In this document: one piece after another, positions 35,172 to 43,766 of the stretch | Layout of the letters: every line of letters starts with the position of its first letter | Position numbering within the stretch: the first letter of the stretch is position 1 | NCBI RefSeq assembly: GCF_003751785.1 | Contig: NZ_RKIE01000002.1 | Coordinates: 434,001-498,000 of the forward strand | DNA length: 64,000 nt | Direction: 5' to 3' | Origin: Frigoribacterium sp. PhB160 | Lineage (GTDB): Bacteria > Actinomycetota > Actinomycetes > Actinomycetales > Microbacteriaceae | Notes under the pieces: generated by a model | What the model saw: only the letters and a program-made list of their open reading frames with translations | Databases searched by the model: none | Told to the model about the DNA's origin: nothing | Program-made: the position numbers and the translations under genes

Positions 35172-35504
35172 CTCCGGACGCCAGGGCACTCCGGACGCCA
35201 GGGCACTCCGGACGCCAGGGCGTCCTCCGGCCCCCACAGGGACTCGAACCCGAGCGGCTCGACGATGCTTCGCCTCGTCCCCATGCGGGGGCACTCCGGA
35301 CGCCACAGGGCGTCCTCCGGCCCCCACAGGGACTCGAACCCGAGCGGCCCGAGGATGCTTCGCCTCGTCCCCGTGCGGGGGCACTCCGGACGCCAGGGCA
35401 CTCCGGACGCCAGGGCACTCCGGACGCCAGGGCGTCCTCCGGCCCCCACAGGGACTCGAACCCGAGCGGCCCGACGATGCTTCGCCTCGTCCCCGTGCGG
35501 GGGC
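35165..35504. repeat. Three tandem units (122, 90, 122 bp) carrying antisense tRNA-like sequence
   Basis: Units run 35165-35286, 35287-35376 and 35377-35498, ending in a partial new start (to 35504). Each begins with GGGGGCACTCCGGACGCC, a copy of the 3' end and flank of the tRNA. Units 1 and 3 then carry two further 17-nt copies of AGGGCACTCCGGACGCC. All three continue with the inverted partner GGCGTCC, a segment equal to the reverse complement of a tRNA T-arm and acceptor (CCCCCACAGGGACTCGAACC), and a small hairpin region around GATGCTTCGCCTCGTC. On the minus strand each unit can be drawn as a degenerate tRNA. This fills the 365-nt gap before the next gene; no protein is supported. Confidence 0.85.
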
Positions 35505-35536
35505 ACGGCGGCACGACAGTCGTCAGCGAGGCAGGG

Positions 35537-37834
35537 CTAGGCGTCGTCGCGGGCCGGCTCCACGACCCGCACCCACAGCCACGCCGCCACGGCGGCGAGT
35601 GCCCCCACCAGGCACGCGGCGAGCAGCGTCGGCAGCGGGAAGGCCGAGGCCGGGTCGCCGATGAACACGACCGCCGCGACCGTGACGCCCACGACGGCGA
35701 CCCCGACCAGCGTGACGGGAGACCAGCCCCACACGCGCCGGCCGGGCAGGGGCCCGACCGGCAGCAGCGCGACGACGAGCGAGCCGAGCCCCGCGAGGCA
35801 CACCGTGGCGAGCGTCTCTCGGCCGAGCTGCGCCCAGAAGCCCGAGCCCGCGACGAGCCCGTGCACGATCCAGGCGGCGAACGGCAGGGCGATGAGCGCG
35901 GCGAGCTGAGCCAGGGCGGCGATGCCCTGCTCGCGGGCGGCAGGCTCGTCCGTCGGTCGCGCCAGATCAGCGGTCGAGTGCGACGGGTGGCGTGCGTCGG
36001 CGTCGGTCGTCGCGGCGACCGTGAGCGTGCCCACGAGCAGGGCCCCGAGCACCAGCGGAGGATCGAGCGAGAGGAGGCGCGTGGCCGTGCACGCGACGAC
36101 GGCCGCCAGCAGCAGCCCCGGCGACACGCGCACCCGCACGGCGCGGCCGAGGCGCTTCGCGACGAGCACGGTCGGCAGGACGACCGCGAGGCCGTTGAGG
36201 AGGATGAGCCCGAGGGCGATGCCCGCGAACAGCCGGGCGTACTGCACCTGGTCGTCGACGCCGGCGGCGAGGGCGGTGACGGCCGCGCCCGCGACGATCG
36301 TGGCGCCCACGGCCACGCGGAGGTCGATCGTGCCGCCGCTGAAGGAGGTCGGCAGCTCGACCCCGCGGTTCCGACCGGTGATCACGGCGCCGGGCGACCG
36401 ACGCCCGCGGCCCCGGACGGCACCAGCGGCGAGGCGCGCCGGTCCCACGACGAGCGCGACGAAGGCCAGGCCGACGAGCGCCGCCAGCGGCCAGGACGGG
36501 CCGCCCAGGGTCTGCGAGAGCGTCGGCAGGTCACGACCGAAGGTCGTGGCCGTGGCCCAGCCGCCCTCGGTCCCGCCGCCGGTGGACGGGACGCCTCCCG
36601 CGCCTCCTGCCCCGTGGTCGCCCCCGTCGTCGGAGGGGGCGCCGGGCACGCCCGGAGCGGCGGTGGCGCTCGGGCCGGGCTCGACGGGCGCGGTGGGCCC
36701 GGGGGTCGGTCGCGGAGGCGGCGTGGCGGACGGGGACCGGGTCGGCGAGGGCGTCGGGCCCGACACGGGAGGCGCGGCGGACGCGGTCGCTCCGCCCACG
36801 GTCACCGAGAAGGCCGCCGACGGCGGGCCGAAGTTGCCCGCCGCGTCGACGAGGGACGCCTGCACGACGCGACTGCCGGTCGGGAAGGTCGAGCCCTCCG
36901 AGCGGCACGACCACCGACCGGAGACGACGGTGGACTGGCAGACGGGGGAGCTGTCGACGTAGACCGTGGCTCGGGCGCCCTCGTCGCCGGTCCCTGCGAA
37001 CGTGACGGGCTGGGTCGTGACCCGCTGACCGGGCGAGGGGCTGACGACGACCGGTGCCGCCGGGGCGGCCCGGTCGATCTGCACCGAGACCCGGGCCGAG
37101 GCGGCCGACGTGGGGACGGCGGGCACCGCGCTCGACGACTGGCTGGCCGTCATGGTCGGGCTGCCCGTGGGGAAGGCGTCGGCCGGGAGGACGGCGACCC
37201 AGGAGCCGTCGGCGGCGGCGGTCGTGGTCGCCCGGGCGCCGGCGGAGCTCGTGACGGTCACCGTCGCGCCGGGGAAGGCGGTGCCGGTGAGCTTCGCCCC
37301 GACGAGGAGGCCGCCGTCGACGGTCGGCGGCGCGAGCACGGAGAAGGCGGATGAGGAGACGTCGGCGAGGTCGGGGTGGTCGAGGTCGCGCACGACGGCC
37401 GTCCAGTCGGCACCGCTCGGGACGGCGGCCCGGCAGCTCCACCGCCCGTCGACGCCCGTGACGACGCCGTCGCAGAGGGCGCGGTAGCTGCCGTCGCCGG
37501 TGAGGGCGACCTTGACCCGGGCGCCGGGCTGCGCGGTGCCCCCGACGCTGACCGTGCCGGTGGCGCTGTCGGCGACACGGGCGACGGTCGGCTCGGCGAC
37601 GGTCGGGTCGGGCGTGGGGGAGGGGGCGCCGAGGGCGGGCGACGGCGTGGGCGTCGGCGCGCCCGCGGCGGAGGCGGCGAGGGCGCCGCCGGAGGCCGCG
37701 AGGACGAGGGCGAGCACGACCGCGGCGACGGCGTGGGCCGATCGGCGTGCCGTCACGGCGCGCCGACCCGCGCGACCGGCGGCGGAGGCCGAGGACCGCG
37801 ACGGGGGCAGGGTCAGGAGATCGAGCACTGTCAC
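35537..37834 (-). CDS. Exported Ig-like repeat protein with C-terminal multi-pass membrane domain
   Basis: A 765-residue protein. An N-terminal signal or anchor helix (about residues 32-55) is followed by Pro/Thr linkers and three Ig-like or carboxypeptidase-regulatory-like beta domains (about 75-350), with phrases such as GTVSVGGTAQPGARVKVAL, LTGTAFPGATVTVTSSAG and VTFAGTGDEGARATVYV. A long Pro/Ser/Gly-rich linker leads to about eight membrane helices (about 440-760). I know no named function; the shape suggests a surface sensor or adhesion protein. The GTG at 37834 is the first possible start; one within the next 30 codons is also possible. Confidence 0.75.
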   Translation of the reverse strand: MTVLDLLTLPPSRSSASAAGRAGRRAVTARRSAHAVAAVVLALVLAASGGALAASAAGAPTPTPSPALGAPSPTPDPTVAEPTVARVADSATGTVSVGGTAQPGARVKVALTGDGSYRALCDGVVTGVDGRWSCRAAVPSGADWTAVVRDLDHPDLADVSSSAFSVLAPPTVDGGLLVGAKLTGTAFPGATVTVTSSAGARATTTAAADGSWVAVLPADAFPTGSPTMTASQSSSAVPAVPTSAASARVSVQIDRAAPAAPVVVSPSPGQRVTTQPVTFAGTGDEGARATVYVDSSPVCQSTVVSGRWSCRSEGSTFPTGSRVVQASLVDAAGNFGPPSAAFSVTVGGATASAAPPVSGPTPSPTRSPSATPPPRPTPGPTAPVEPGPSATAAPGVPGAPSDDGGDHGAGGAGGVPSTGGGTEGGWATATTFGRDLPTLSQTLGGPSWPLAALVGLAFVALVVGPARLAAGAVRGRGRRSPGAVITGRNRGVELPTSFSGGTIDLRVAVGATIVAGAAVTALAAGVDDQVQYARLFAGIALGLILLNGLAVVLPTVLVAKRLGRAVRVRVSPGLLLAAVVACTATRLLSLDPPLVLGALLVGTLTVAATTDADARHPSHSTADLARPTDEPAAREQGIAALAQLAALIALPFAAWIVHGLVAGSGFWAQLGRETLATVCLAGLGSLVVALLPVGPLPGRRVWGWSPVTLVGVAVVGVTVAAVVFIGDPASAFPLPTLLAACLVGALAAVAAWLWVRVVEPARDDA

Positions 37835-37963
37835 CCATTCAGCACGGTCGCGGGGGACAAGTCAATCGGTTGCGCGGACGATGTCCGCCTCGGTCGCCCG
37901 GCGGGCGGGCGTCGGCCGGCTGCGAGAACACCCAGTCACCGCCAAGGTGCCACCCGGCACATT

Positions 37964-37969
37964 TATAGT
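37964..37969 (+). promoter_or_regulatory. -10 box upstream of lemA
   Basis: TATAGT inside ATTTATAGTG, the most AT-rich spot of the gap, about 88 nt upstream of the lemA ATG. The -35 region is not obvious. Confidence 0.4.
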
Positions 37970-38056
37970 GTCCCTCGGACCGAGACGACCCGACGACGTC
38001 CCCTGAGCGGCCGTGCGGCCGGGGTCGACGGTCAGATCCCCAAGGAGTCCCACGCC

Positions 38057-38638
38057 ATGCAACCGGCCCTCATCAACGCCCTCATCGTCGTCGGCATCGT
38101 CGTCGTGGTGGCCGTCATCGTCGGAGCCGTCCTCTGGTCGGCCCGCAAGTCGCTCGCCGGTCGGGCGCACCGGGTCGACGAGTCCTGGCAGCGCATCGAG
38201 GCGCAGCTGAGGCGACGGGCCGAGCTCGTCCCGCGCATCGTCGAGGCCGTCGAGGGCTACGCCGGGCACGAGAAGGCGGCCTTCCAGCAGGTCGTCGTCG
38301 CCCGTGACGAGACCGTCGCCGCCCGCACGCCCGCCGAGGCCTCGGCGGCCGAGGCGCACATGCAGACCTCGTTGAAGGCCGTCTTCGCCGTGGCCGACTC
38401 CTTCCCCCAGCTGCAGGCGAGCCAGTCCTTCCTCGCGCTGCAGACCGAGCTCGTCGACTCGGAGGACGCCCTGCAGGGCGCCCGGCGCTCCTACAACGGC
38501 GGGGTCCGCGAGTTCAACACGAAGCGTCGCTCTTTCCCGGGGTCGGTCTACGCCCGCAAGTCGCAGTTCGCCGAGCGTGACTTCTTCGAGGTCTCCGAGC
38601 CGTCGTCGATCGCCGAGCCGCCGCGGGTGCAGTTCTAG
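38057..38638 (+). CDS. lemA: LemA family membrane protein
   Basis: A 193-residue protein with one N-terminal helix (NALIVVGIVVVVAVIVGAVLW, about residues 6-27 when read in full) and a helical-bundle domain. LemA signatures: VDESWQRIEAQLRRRAELVPRIVE, split here as ESWQRIEAQLRRR and AELVPRIVEAVEGYAGHE; ALQTELVDSEDAL and RRSYNGGVREFNTKRRSFPG at the end. Function is unclear in the family; it is often found with a TPM-domain protein, which is absent here. The ATG has AAGGAG upstream. Its end overlaps the convergent glycosylase gene by 4 nt. Confidence 0.9.
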   Translation: MQPALINALIVVGIVVVVAVIVGAVLWSARKSLAGRAHRVDESWQRIEAQLRRRAELVPRIVEAVEGYAGHEKAAFQQVVVARDETVAARTPAEASAAEAHMQTSLKAVFAVADSFPQLQASQSFLALQTELVDSEDALQGARRSYNGGVREFNTKRRSFPGSVYARKSQFAERDFFEVSEPSSIAEPPRVQF

Positions 38639-39909
38639 TCGTCCGCGCCAGCGGGCTCGACCTCGTCGTCCGGGTCTGACCCCGGCCCCGACGACCCCGG
38701 CCCCGGCCCCGCGCTCGCCCGGACCGCCGGGGCCAGCTCGTCGGCGAGGTCGCCACGACCCACCACCTCGACGCGGTCGAGGCCCTGCCAGGCCGCGGCG
38801 CGGTCGAGCAGGCCGGCCAGGCGGTCGACGTCGACCGGCAGGTCGCGCTCGTGCCACGACGCCTGGACCCTCAGCACCCCGGCCTGGCGGTCGCTCTTGA
38901 GGTCGACGCGGGCGACGAGCTGGTCGTCCTGCAGCACCGGCAGAACGTAGTAGCCGTGCACCCGCTTCGGGGCCGGGGTGTAGATCTCGATCCGGTAGCG
39001 GAACCCGAAGAGGCGTTCGGCCCGCGGGCGGTACCAGACGACGGGGTCGAACGGCGAGAGGAGGGCGTCGGCCCGCACCGAGCGCGGCACCGCCGCGTCC
39101 CGGTGGAGCCAGGCGGCCGCCGACCAGCCGGGCACGGTGACGGGGACGACGACGCCCTGGTCGCGCAGCTCGGCGAGGGCCGGTCCGACGTCGACGGCCT
39201 TGAGGCGGAAGTAGTCGGCGAGGTCGGAGGCGGTGCCCACCCCGTGCGCCCGGGCCGCATGGGCCACCAGCTGCACGTGCGCGTCGTGGCGACCGATCTC
39301 GACGTCGAGCACCTCGCGCGGCAGGACCTGCTCGGGCAGCGCGTAGACGCGCTCGAAGCGGCGTCGCCCCGCGCTGACGACGTCGCCGACGCGGAAGAGC
39401 GACTCGAGGCCGCGCTTCACGTCGCTCCAGCCCCACCAGGGCCCGGTGCGGACGTTCGCGTCGTGCTCGACGAGGCTCGCGGGCTGGGGGCCCTTCTCCC
39501 TCAGCTCGTCGAGGAGCCAGCGAGCCATGCGGGGGTTGGCCGCCAGCCAGGAGCCGTCGTCGGCGTGGGCCCGCCGTCGGTGGTCGTCCATGCGCCAGCG
39601 GAGCAGCGGCCAGCTCGAGACGGGCACGAGCGCCGCCTCGTGGGCCCAGTACTCGACGTACCGGCCCGGGGGAGCCAGGGTCAGCCGGTCGAGGGCCCCG
39701 CGGTCGTACTCGCCGAGGCGCGCGAAGACGGGCAGGTAGTGGCTGCGCTCGAACACGTTCACCGAGTCGATCTGCAGCAGGCCGAGCCGGTCGACCAGGC
39801 CGTTCAGCTGGCGCGTGCCCACGGTGCCGGCGACAGCGGCACGGCCGAGCCCCTGGGCCGTCAGCGCGACGCGTCGCGCCTGGGCGGGGGAGAGGCTGTC
39901 ACGGGGCAC
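38635..39909 (-). CDS. YcaQ/AlkX-type winged-helix DNA glycosylase
   Basis: A 424-residue protein of the HTH_42 family (AlkZ/YcaQ), which unhook interstrand crosslinks and remove alkylated bases. The catalytic QxD motif typical of the YcaQ/AlkX branch is seen in GLLQIDSVNVFERSHY (about residues 44-60), with WEHEAALVP replaced here by EYWAHEAALVPVSSW. Winged-helix parts follow, and the C-terminal half has SPFDPVVWYRPRAERLFGF and HGYYVLPVLQDDQLVARVD. A disordered Gly/Ser/Pro-Asp tail ends it. A TAGGGT -10 box lies 6 nt before the GTG at 39909. Confidence 0.88.
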   Translation of the reverse strand: MPRDSLSPAQARRVALTAQGLGRAAVAGTVGTRQLNGLVDRLGLLQIDSVNVFERSHYLPVFARLGEYDRGALDRLTLAPPGRYVEYWAHEAALVPVSSWPLLRWRMDDHRRRAHADDGSWLAANPRMARWLLDELREKGPQPASLVEHDANVRTGPWWGWSDVKRGLESLFRVGDVVSAGRRRFERVYALPEQVLPREVLDVEIGRHDAHVQLVAHAARAHGVGTASDLADYFRLKAVDVGPALAELRDQGVVVPVTVPGWSAAAWLHRDAAVPRSVRADALLSPFDPVVWYRPRAERLFGFRYRIEIYTPAPKRVHGYYVLPVLQDDQLVARVDLKSDRQAGVLRVQASWHERDLPVDVDRLAGLLDRAAAWQGLDRVEVVGRGDLADELAPAVRASAGPGPGSSGPGSDPDDEVEPAGADD

Positions 39910-39915
39910 GGGACG

Positions 39916-39921
39916 ACCCTA
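39916..39921 (-). promoter_or_regulatory. -10 box of the YcaQ/AlkX-type gene
   Basis: TAGGGT on the minus strand ends 6 nt before the GTG at 39909; predicted leaderless start. Confidence 0.4.
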
Positions 39922-40056
39922 GCGACGGCCACCGACAGGCGGGGCCGACCCGCGCCTCCCCGGCCGTCGCCGCCGACGCCGGACCGCCGCCGCCGGCGAC
40001 GAGGCACATGCCCCGGGAGGCATGCGAGGGCGGGCGTCACACCCCGCGCGGCCACT

Positions 40057-40062
40057 TACACT
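40057..40062 (+). promoter_or_regulatory. -10 box of the AI-2E transporter gene
   Basis: TACACT ends 6 nt before the ATG at 40069; predicted leaderless start. Confidence 0.45.
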
Positions 40063-40068
40063 GAGCGC

Positions 40069-41265
40069 ATGATCCGGCTCCGGAGGCCCTCGCGCGACCG
40101 CGCCGCCGTCGTCGACCCCGCGTCGTCCCCGCCCGGCCCCGAGGGCCTCCCGGCACCCGCCGCCGACCCTGCCGTCCCACGCGGCATGCTGATCGCGGGC
40201 GCCTGGTCGTGGCGCCTGCTGGCGGTCGTCGGGGTGCTCGCCGTCTTCGTCTGGCTGGTCATCCAGCTGCGCATCATTGTGATCCCGTTCATGGTCGCGC
40301 TGCTCGTGTCGGCCTTGCTCGTGCCCCTGTCGTCGTGGCTGCAGCGCCACGGCTGGCCGCGCTGGCTCGCCGTCGTCGTGAGCCTCGTCGGCTTCGTGGT
40401 GGTCGTCGTCGGGCTCCTGTACCTCGTCGTCCTGCAGATCATCGACGGCTGGCCGGCGCTCCGCGACCGGTCGGTGGCCTCGTACGTCGAGCTCAAGGAC
40501 GTCCTCCTCGCCTCCCCGCTCCACCTCACCGAGGCGCAGCTCAACGGCTACCTCGGCGACGCCGTGGCGGCCCTGCAGCAGGACAGCCAGCCCCTCCTCC
40601 GCGGCGCGCTGTCGGTCGGGGCGACGGCGGGCCACGTCGGCGCGGGCCTGGTGCTCGTGCTGTTCTCGACGATCTTCATCCTCGTCGGCGGGCGCGACAT
40701 CTGGGCCTGGGTCGTCCGCATCTTCCCGCGCCGGGCGCGCACCGCGGTCGACGGGGCCGGTCGAGCCGGGTGGCTGACGCTCACGAACTTCGTCAAGGTG
40801 CAGATCCTCGTCGCCGCCGTCGACGCGGTCGGCATCGGCCTCGGCGCGCTCTTCCTGGGCCTGCCGCTGGTCGCGCCGATCGCGATCGCCGTCTTCCTCG
40901 GCTCGTTCGTGCCGGTCGTCGGCGCCGTGGCCACGGGCACGATCGCCGTGGTCGTCGCGCTCGTCTACGACGGCTGGGTCGTCGCCCTGCTCATGCTCGC
41001 CGTCGTGATCGTCGTGCAGCAGATCGAGGGCCACGTCCTGCAGCCGTTCGTCATGGGCGGTGCCGTCAAGGTCCACCCCCTCGGGGTCGTCTTCGCCGTC
41101 GCGGCGGGCGCCCTGCTCGCCGGCATCCCCGGCGCCCTCTTCGCCGTGCCCGTCGTCGCCGTGCTGAACGTCATGGTCGGCTACGTCGCGAGCGGCCGCT
41201 GGCGCGACCTGCCGCGCCCCGCCGGGCCCGACGCCCCCTCCCCGAGAAAGGCCGCCGATGTCTGA
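40069..41265 (+). CDS. AI-2E family (UPF0118) transporter
   Basis: A 398-residue membrane protein with about eight helices. A Pro-rich N-terminal tail is followed by paired helices (LLAVVGVLAVFVWLVI; IVIPFMVALLVSALLVPL), a periplasmic-type segment about 140-200, and the family-typical IAIAVFLGSFVPVVGAVATG, VVIVVQQIEGHVLQPFVMGG and VHPLGVVFAVAAGALLAGIPGA (split). Family members export AI-2 or ions; substrate not predictable here. A -10 box 6 nt upstream fixes the ATG. The end overlaps ilvA by 8 nt. Confidence 0.9.
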   Translation: MIRLRRPSRDRAAVVDPASSPPGPEGLPAPAADPAVPRGMLIAGAWSWRLLAVVGVLAVFVWLVIQLRIIVIPFMVALLVSALLVPLSSWLQRHGWPRWLAVVVSLVGFVVVVVGLLYLVVLQIIDGWPALRDRSVASYVELKDVLLASPLHLTEAQLNGYLGDAVAALQQDSQPLLRGALSVGATAGHVGAGLVLVLFSTIFILVGGRDIWAWVVRIFPRRARTAVDGAGRAGWLTLTNFVKVQILVAAVDAVGIGLGALFLGLPLVAPIAIAVFLGSFVPVVGAVATGTIAVVVALVYDGWVVALLMLAVVIVVQQIEGHVLQPFVMGGAVKVHPLGVVFAVAAGALLAGIPGALFAVPVVAVLNVMVGYVASGRWRDLPRPAGPDAPSPRKAADV

Positions 41266-42496
41266 GACCACGCTCGCCGGACCCACCCTGGCCGAGATCG
41301 AGGAGGCGCGGGGCCGCGTCTCGAAGGTCGCCCGCGTCACCCCGATGGAGAGCTCCCGCTTCCTGGCCGACGTGCTGGGCTCGCCGGTGTACCTCAAGTG
41401 CGAGAACCTGCAGCGCACGGGCTCGTACAAGATCCGGGGCGCGTACAACCGGCTGACGCAGCTGACGGCGGAGGAGCGCGCGCACGGCGTCGTCGCGGCG
41501 TCGGCGGGCAACCACGCGCAGGGCGTCGCCTTCGCCGCCCGTGAGCTCGGCATCGCCGCGACCATCTTCATGCCGGTCGGGGTCGCGCTGCCGAAGCTGC
41601 AGGCGACCCGCGACTACGGCGCCGACGTCGTGCTGAGCGGACACGCGGTCGAGCAGTCGCTCGTGGCCGCGAAGGAGTTCGCGGCGTCGACGGGCGCCGT
41701 CTTCATCCCGCCGTTCGACCACCCCGACGTCGTCGCGGGGCAGGGGACGGTCGGCCTCGAGATCCTCGAGCAGGTGCCCGACGTCGACACGGTCATCGTG
41801 CCGATCGGCGGCGGCGGCCTCATCTCGGGCGTCGCGAGCGCCCTGAAGCAGTCGTCGGCGATCACGGGCAAGAAGATCCGCGTGATCGGGGTCCAGGCCG
41901 TGAACGCCGCGCCCTACGCCGTCTCGATGAAGCGCGGCATCCGCACCGACATCGAGGCCCTGCCGACGATCGCCGACGGCATCGCGGTCGCCAAGCCGGG
42001 CGTGCTCAACTTCGAGATCGTCCGCGAGACGGTCGACGAGGTCGTCACGGTCGGCGACGACGACACCGCGCGGGCGATGCTCGTCATGCTCGAGCGGGCC
42101 AAGCTCGTCGTCGAGGCGGCGGGGGCGGTCGGCGTCGCGGCGGTGCTGACCGAGCAGGTCCGCGACCTGGGGACGACCGTCGTCGTGCTGAGCGGGGGCA
42201 ACATCGACCCGCTGATGATGGAGCGCATCATCGGGCGCGGCCTCGCCGCCGCCGACCGGTACCTCAAGCTGCGCGTCGGGCTGCCCGACCGGCCGGGGCA
42301 GCTCACCCGGGTCTCCGAGATCTTGTCCGACGCCAACGCGAACGTGGTCGAGGTGCTGCACACACGGCACGGCAGGGGGCTGCAGATCAGCGAGGTCGAG
42401 CTCGAGATCAGCGTCGAGACCCGCGGGCCGGACCACGTCGAGGAGGTCCTGCAGCGCCTCCGCGACGCGGGCTTCCAGCCGAACGTCGACTTCTGA
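41258..42496 (+). CDS. ilvA: Threonine ammonia-lyase with C-terminal ACT domain
   Basis: A 412-residue PLP enzyme deaminating threonine to 2-oxobutyrate, the entry to isoleucine synthesis. PLP lysine in TGSYKIRGAYNRL (about residue 58), SAGNHAQGVAFAARELG, the phosphate-binding GGGGLISGVASAL (about 185) and LSGGNIDPLMMERI. The last about 80 residues (YLKLRVGLPDRPGQLTRVS onward) form one ACT domain, as in the short feedback-regulated type. Start ATG overlaps the transporter gene, so the two are co-transcribed. Terminator follows. Confidence 0.95.
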   Translation: MSETTLAGPTLAEIEEARGRVSKVARVTPMESSRFLADVLGSPVYLKCENLQRTGSYKIRGAYNRLTQLTAEERAHGVVAASAGNHAQGVAFAARELGIAATIFMPVGVALPKLQATRDYGADVVLSGHAVEQSLVAAKEFAASTGAVFIPPFDHPDVVAGQGTVGLEILEQVPDVDTVIVPIGGGGLISGVASALKQSSAITGKKIRVIGVQAVNAAPYAVSMKRGIRTDIEALPTIADGIAVAKPGVLNFEIVRETVDEVVTVGDDDTARAMLVMLERAKLVVEAAGAVGVAAVLTEQVRDLGTTVVVLSGGNIDPLMMERIIGRGLAAADRYLKLRVGLPDRPGQLTRVSEILSDANANVVEVLHTRHGRGLQISEVELEISVETRGPDHVEEVLQRLRDAGFQPNVDF

Positions 42497-42510
42497 GCCG
42501 CCGCCGCACC

Positions 42511-42552
42511 ACGACAGGGGCCCCCGTCCGATCGGACGGGGGCTCCTGTCGT
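42511..42552. terminator. Hairpin between ilvA and greA
   Basis: Arms 42511-42530 and 42533-42552 pair over about 20 bp (one mismatch), centred on CCGATCGG. Serves the convergent ilvA and greA ends. No T-run. Confidence 0.8.
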
Positions 42553-42596
42553 GCTCGCGGCGGCCGTGGCAGCGGCCACGGGCGTCGTCGCCGCTG

Positions 42597-43088
42597 CTAC
42601 GGCGTGTAGGTCTCGACGGCGGTGATCTCGACCGCGATCTCCTTGCCGTTGGGGGCCGTGTAGCTCGTCGAGGTGCCGACCTTGAGGCCGTTGATGGCCT
42701 CGCCGAGCGGGCTGGTCTCGCTGTACACCGAGAGGTCGCTGCCGGGCGCGATGATCTCGCGGTTGCCGAGCAGGAAGGTGCTGGGGTCGCCCGCGATCGT
42801 CGCGGTGACGACCGTGCCGGGGCCGACGATGCCGTCGGCGGCGGTGGACTCGCCGACGGTGGCGTGCTTCAGCAGGTTGGTGAGCGTGCGGATGCGCGCC
42901 TCGATCTTGCCCTGCTCGTCCTTCGCGGCGTGGTAGCCGCCGTTCTCCTTGAGGTCGCCTTCCTCGCGGGCGGCCTCGATGCGGCCCACGATCTCGGCGC
43001 GGCCCTCGCCGCTCAGGGTGGCGAGCTCGGCCTGCAGCCGGTCGCGGGCGTCGGTGGTCAGCCACGTGGTGGCGTTGTCGTTGCTCAT
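42597..43088 (-). CDS. greA: Transcription elongation factor GreA
   Basis: A 163-residue factor that rescues backtracked RNA polymerase by stimulating transcript cleavage. The N-terminal coiled coil contains RLQAELATLSGEGRAEI and EGDLKENGGYHAAKDEQGK with the two acidic tip residues; the C-terminal FKBP-like domain has VYSETSPLGEAINGLKVG. Length is normal. GGAG ribosome site upstream of the ATG. In many actinobacteria it adjoins a DUF4307 gene and mca, as here. Confidence 0.96.
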   Translation of the reverse strand: MSNDNATTWLTTDARDRLQAELATLSGEGRAEIVGRIEAAREEGDLKENGGYHAAKDEQGKIEARIRTLTNLLKHATVGESTAADGIVGPGTVVTATIAGDPSTFLLGNREIIAPGSDLSVYSETSPLGEAINGLKVGTSTSYTAPNGKEIAVEITAVETYTP

Positions 43089-43174
43089 GGTGTCTCCGTC
43101 CGTGGGGGTCCGCCCGTGTCCGGCGACCCGTCCCGCGTCTGCGAGGGTCGCGGCCCGGTCGAGGCGCGCCCACC

Positions 43175-43206
43175 GAAAAAAGGAGACCGGCCGATCGGCC
43201 GGTCTC
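43175..43206 (-). terminator. Intrinsic terminator with U-tract for the DUF4307 gene
   Basis: A perfect 24-nt palindrome GAGACCGGCCGA.. (43183-43206) followed on the minus strand by C and six T (43181 to 43176). It lies 18 nt after the DUF4307 stop. It is the only hairpin in the window that I found with a clear T-run. Confidence 0.85.
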
Positions 43207-43223
43207 GTGGTGATCGGGTCAGT

Positions 43224-43697
43224 CTACGGAAGCCAGCACTCGTAGATCAAGCCCGTGACGGCCGGTTCCGACGTCACGAGCGACGTCGTGTAGGTCGTCG
43301 AGTGCTGCGTCGCGGCGGGCAGGTGGACGATCTTCCAGCCGACGATGGCGAACTTCTCGCTCTGCGCCTGGACGGCGCAGCTGACCGGCGTGCCGGGCGC
43401 GACGCTGATCGTGTACTGCACGTCGAGGCTGCGGTCGCTCGTCTGCGTGTAGCCGACGTCGGTCGACTCGAGCTTCGAGCCCGAGCCGTCGAAGGCGGCG
43501 AAGACGACCCAGGCGGCGAAGACCACGACGAACGAGGCGGCGACGGCGATCGCGGTCACCTTCCCGCGGCGGCGCGAGCCGGGCGACCGGCCGTACCGGG
43601 CGTCGAGCCGGGAGGAGGCCGGGTCGTCGACGGGCGCGCTCGGCCCCTCCGCCGCGGGTGCGGCGGAGGGTAGTGCTGCCGGGGGCTTGGACGCCAC
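43224..43697 (-). CDS. DUF4307 membrane-anchored protein
   Basis: A 157-residue protein of the actinobacterial DUF4307 family, function unknown. A disordered N-terminus (about 1-45, with LDARYGRSPGSRRRGK) is followed by one helix (VTAIAVAASFVVVFAAWVVFAAF, about 50-72 in full), then an exported beta domain with DVQYTISVAPGTPVSCAVQAQ and GLIYECWLP at the end; the two Cys could form a disulfide. GTG at 43697 with GGAG upstream. Divergent from mca. Confidence 0.85.
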   Translation of the reverse strand: MASKPPAALPSAAPAAEGPSAPVDDPASSRLDARYGRSPGSRRRGKVTAIAVAASFVVVFAAWVVFAAFDGSGSKLESTDVGYTQTSDRSLDVQYTISVAPGTPVSCAVQAQSEKFAIVGWKIVHLPAATQHSTTYTTSLVTSEPAVTGLIYECWLP

Positions 43698-43766
43698 GCT
43701 CGACTCCGTCCGTTTATCCTGGTGCGAGGGTAGCAACGTCTGCCCTGCACGATTTGTGAGGAACCC

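Noticed and set aside
35165-35504. Possible CRISPR array
   Set aside because: The units are 90-122 bp long and nearly identical throughout. There are no unique spacers of regular length and no cas genes in the window.
31895-35506. Minus-strand frame of about 1200 codons and shorter frames through the repeat array
   Set aside because: It is antisense to the S8 protease and NDH-2 genes and reads the tRNA-like repeats as protein (phrases like RDSNPSG). High GC keeps such frames open; there is no domain content.
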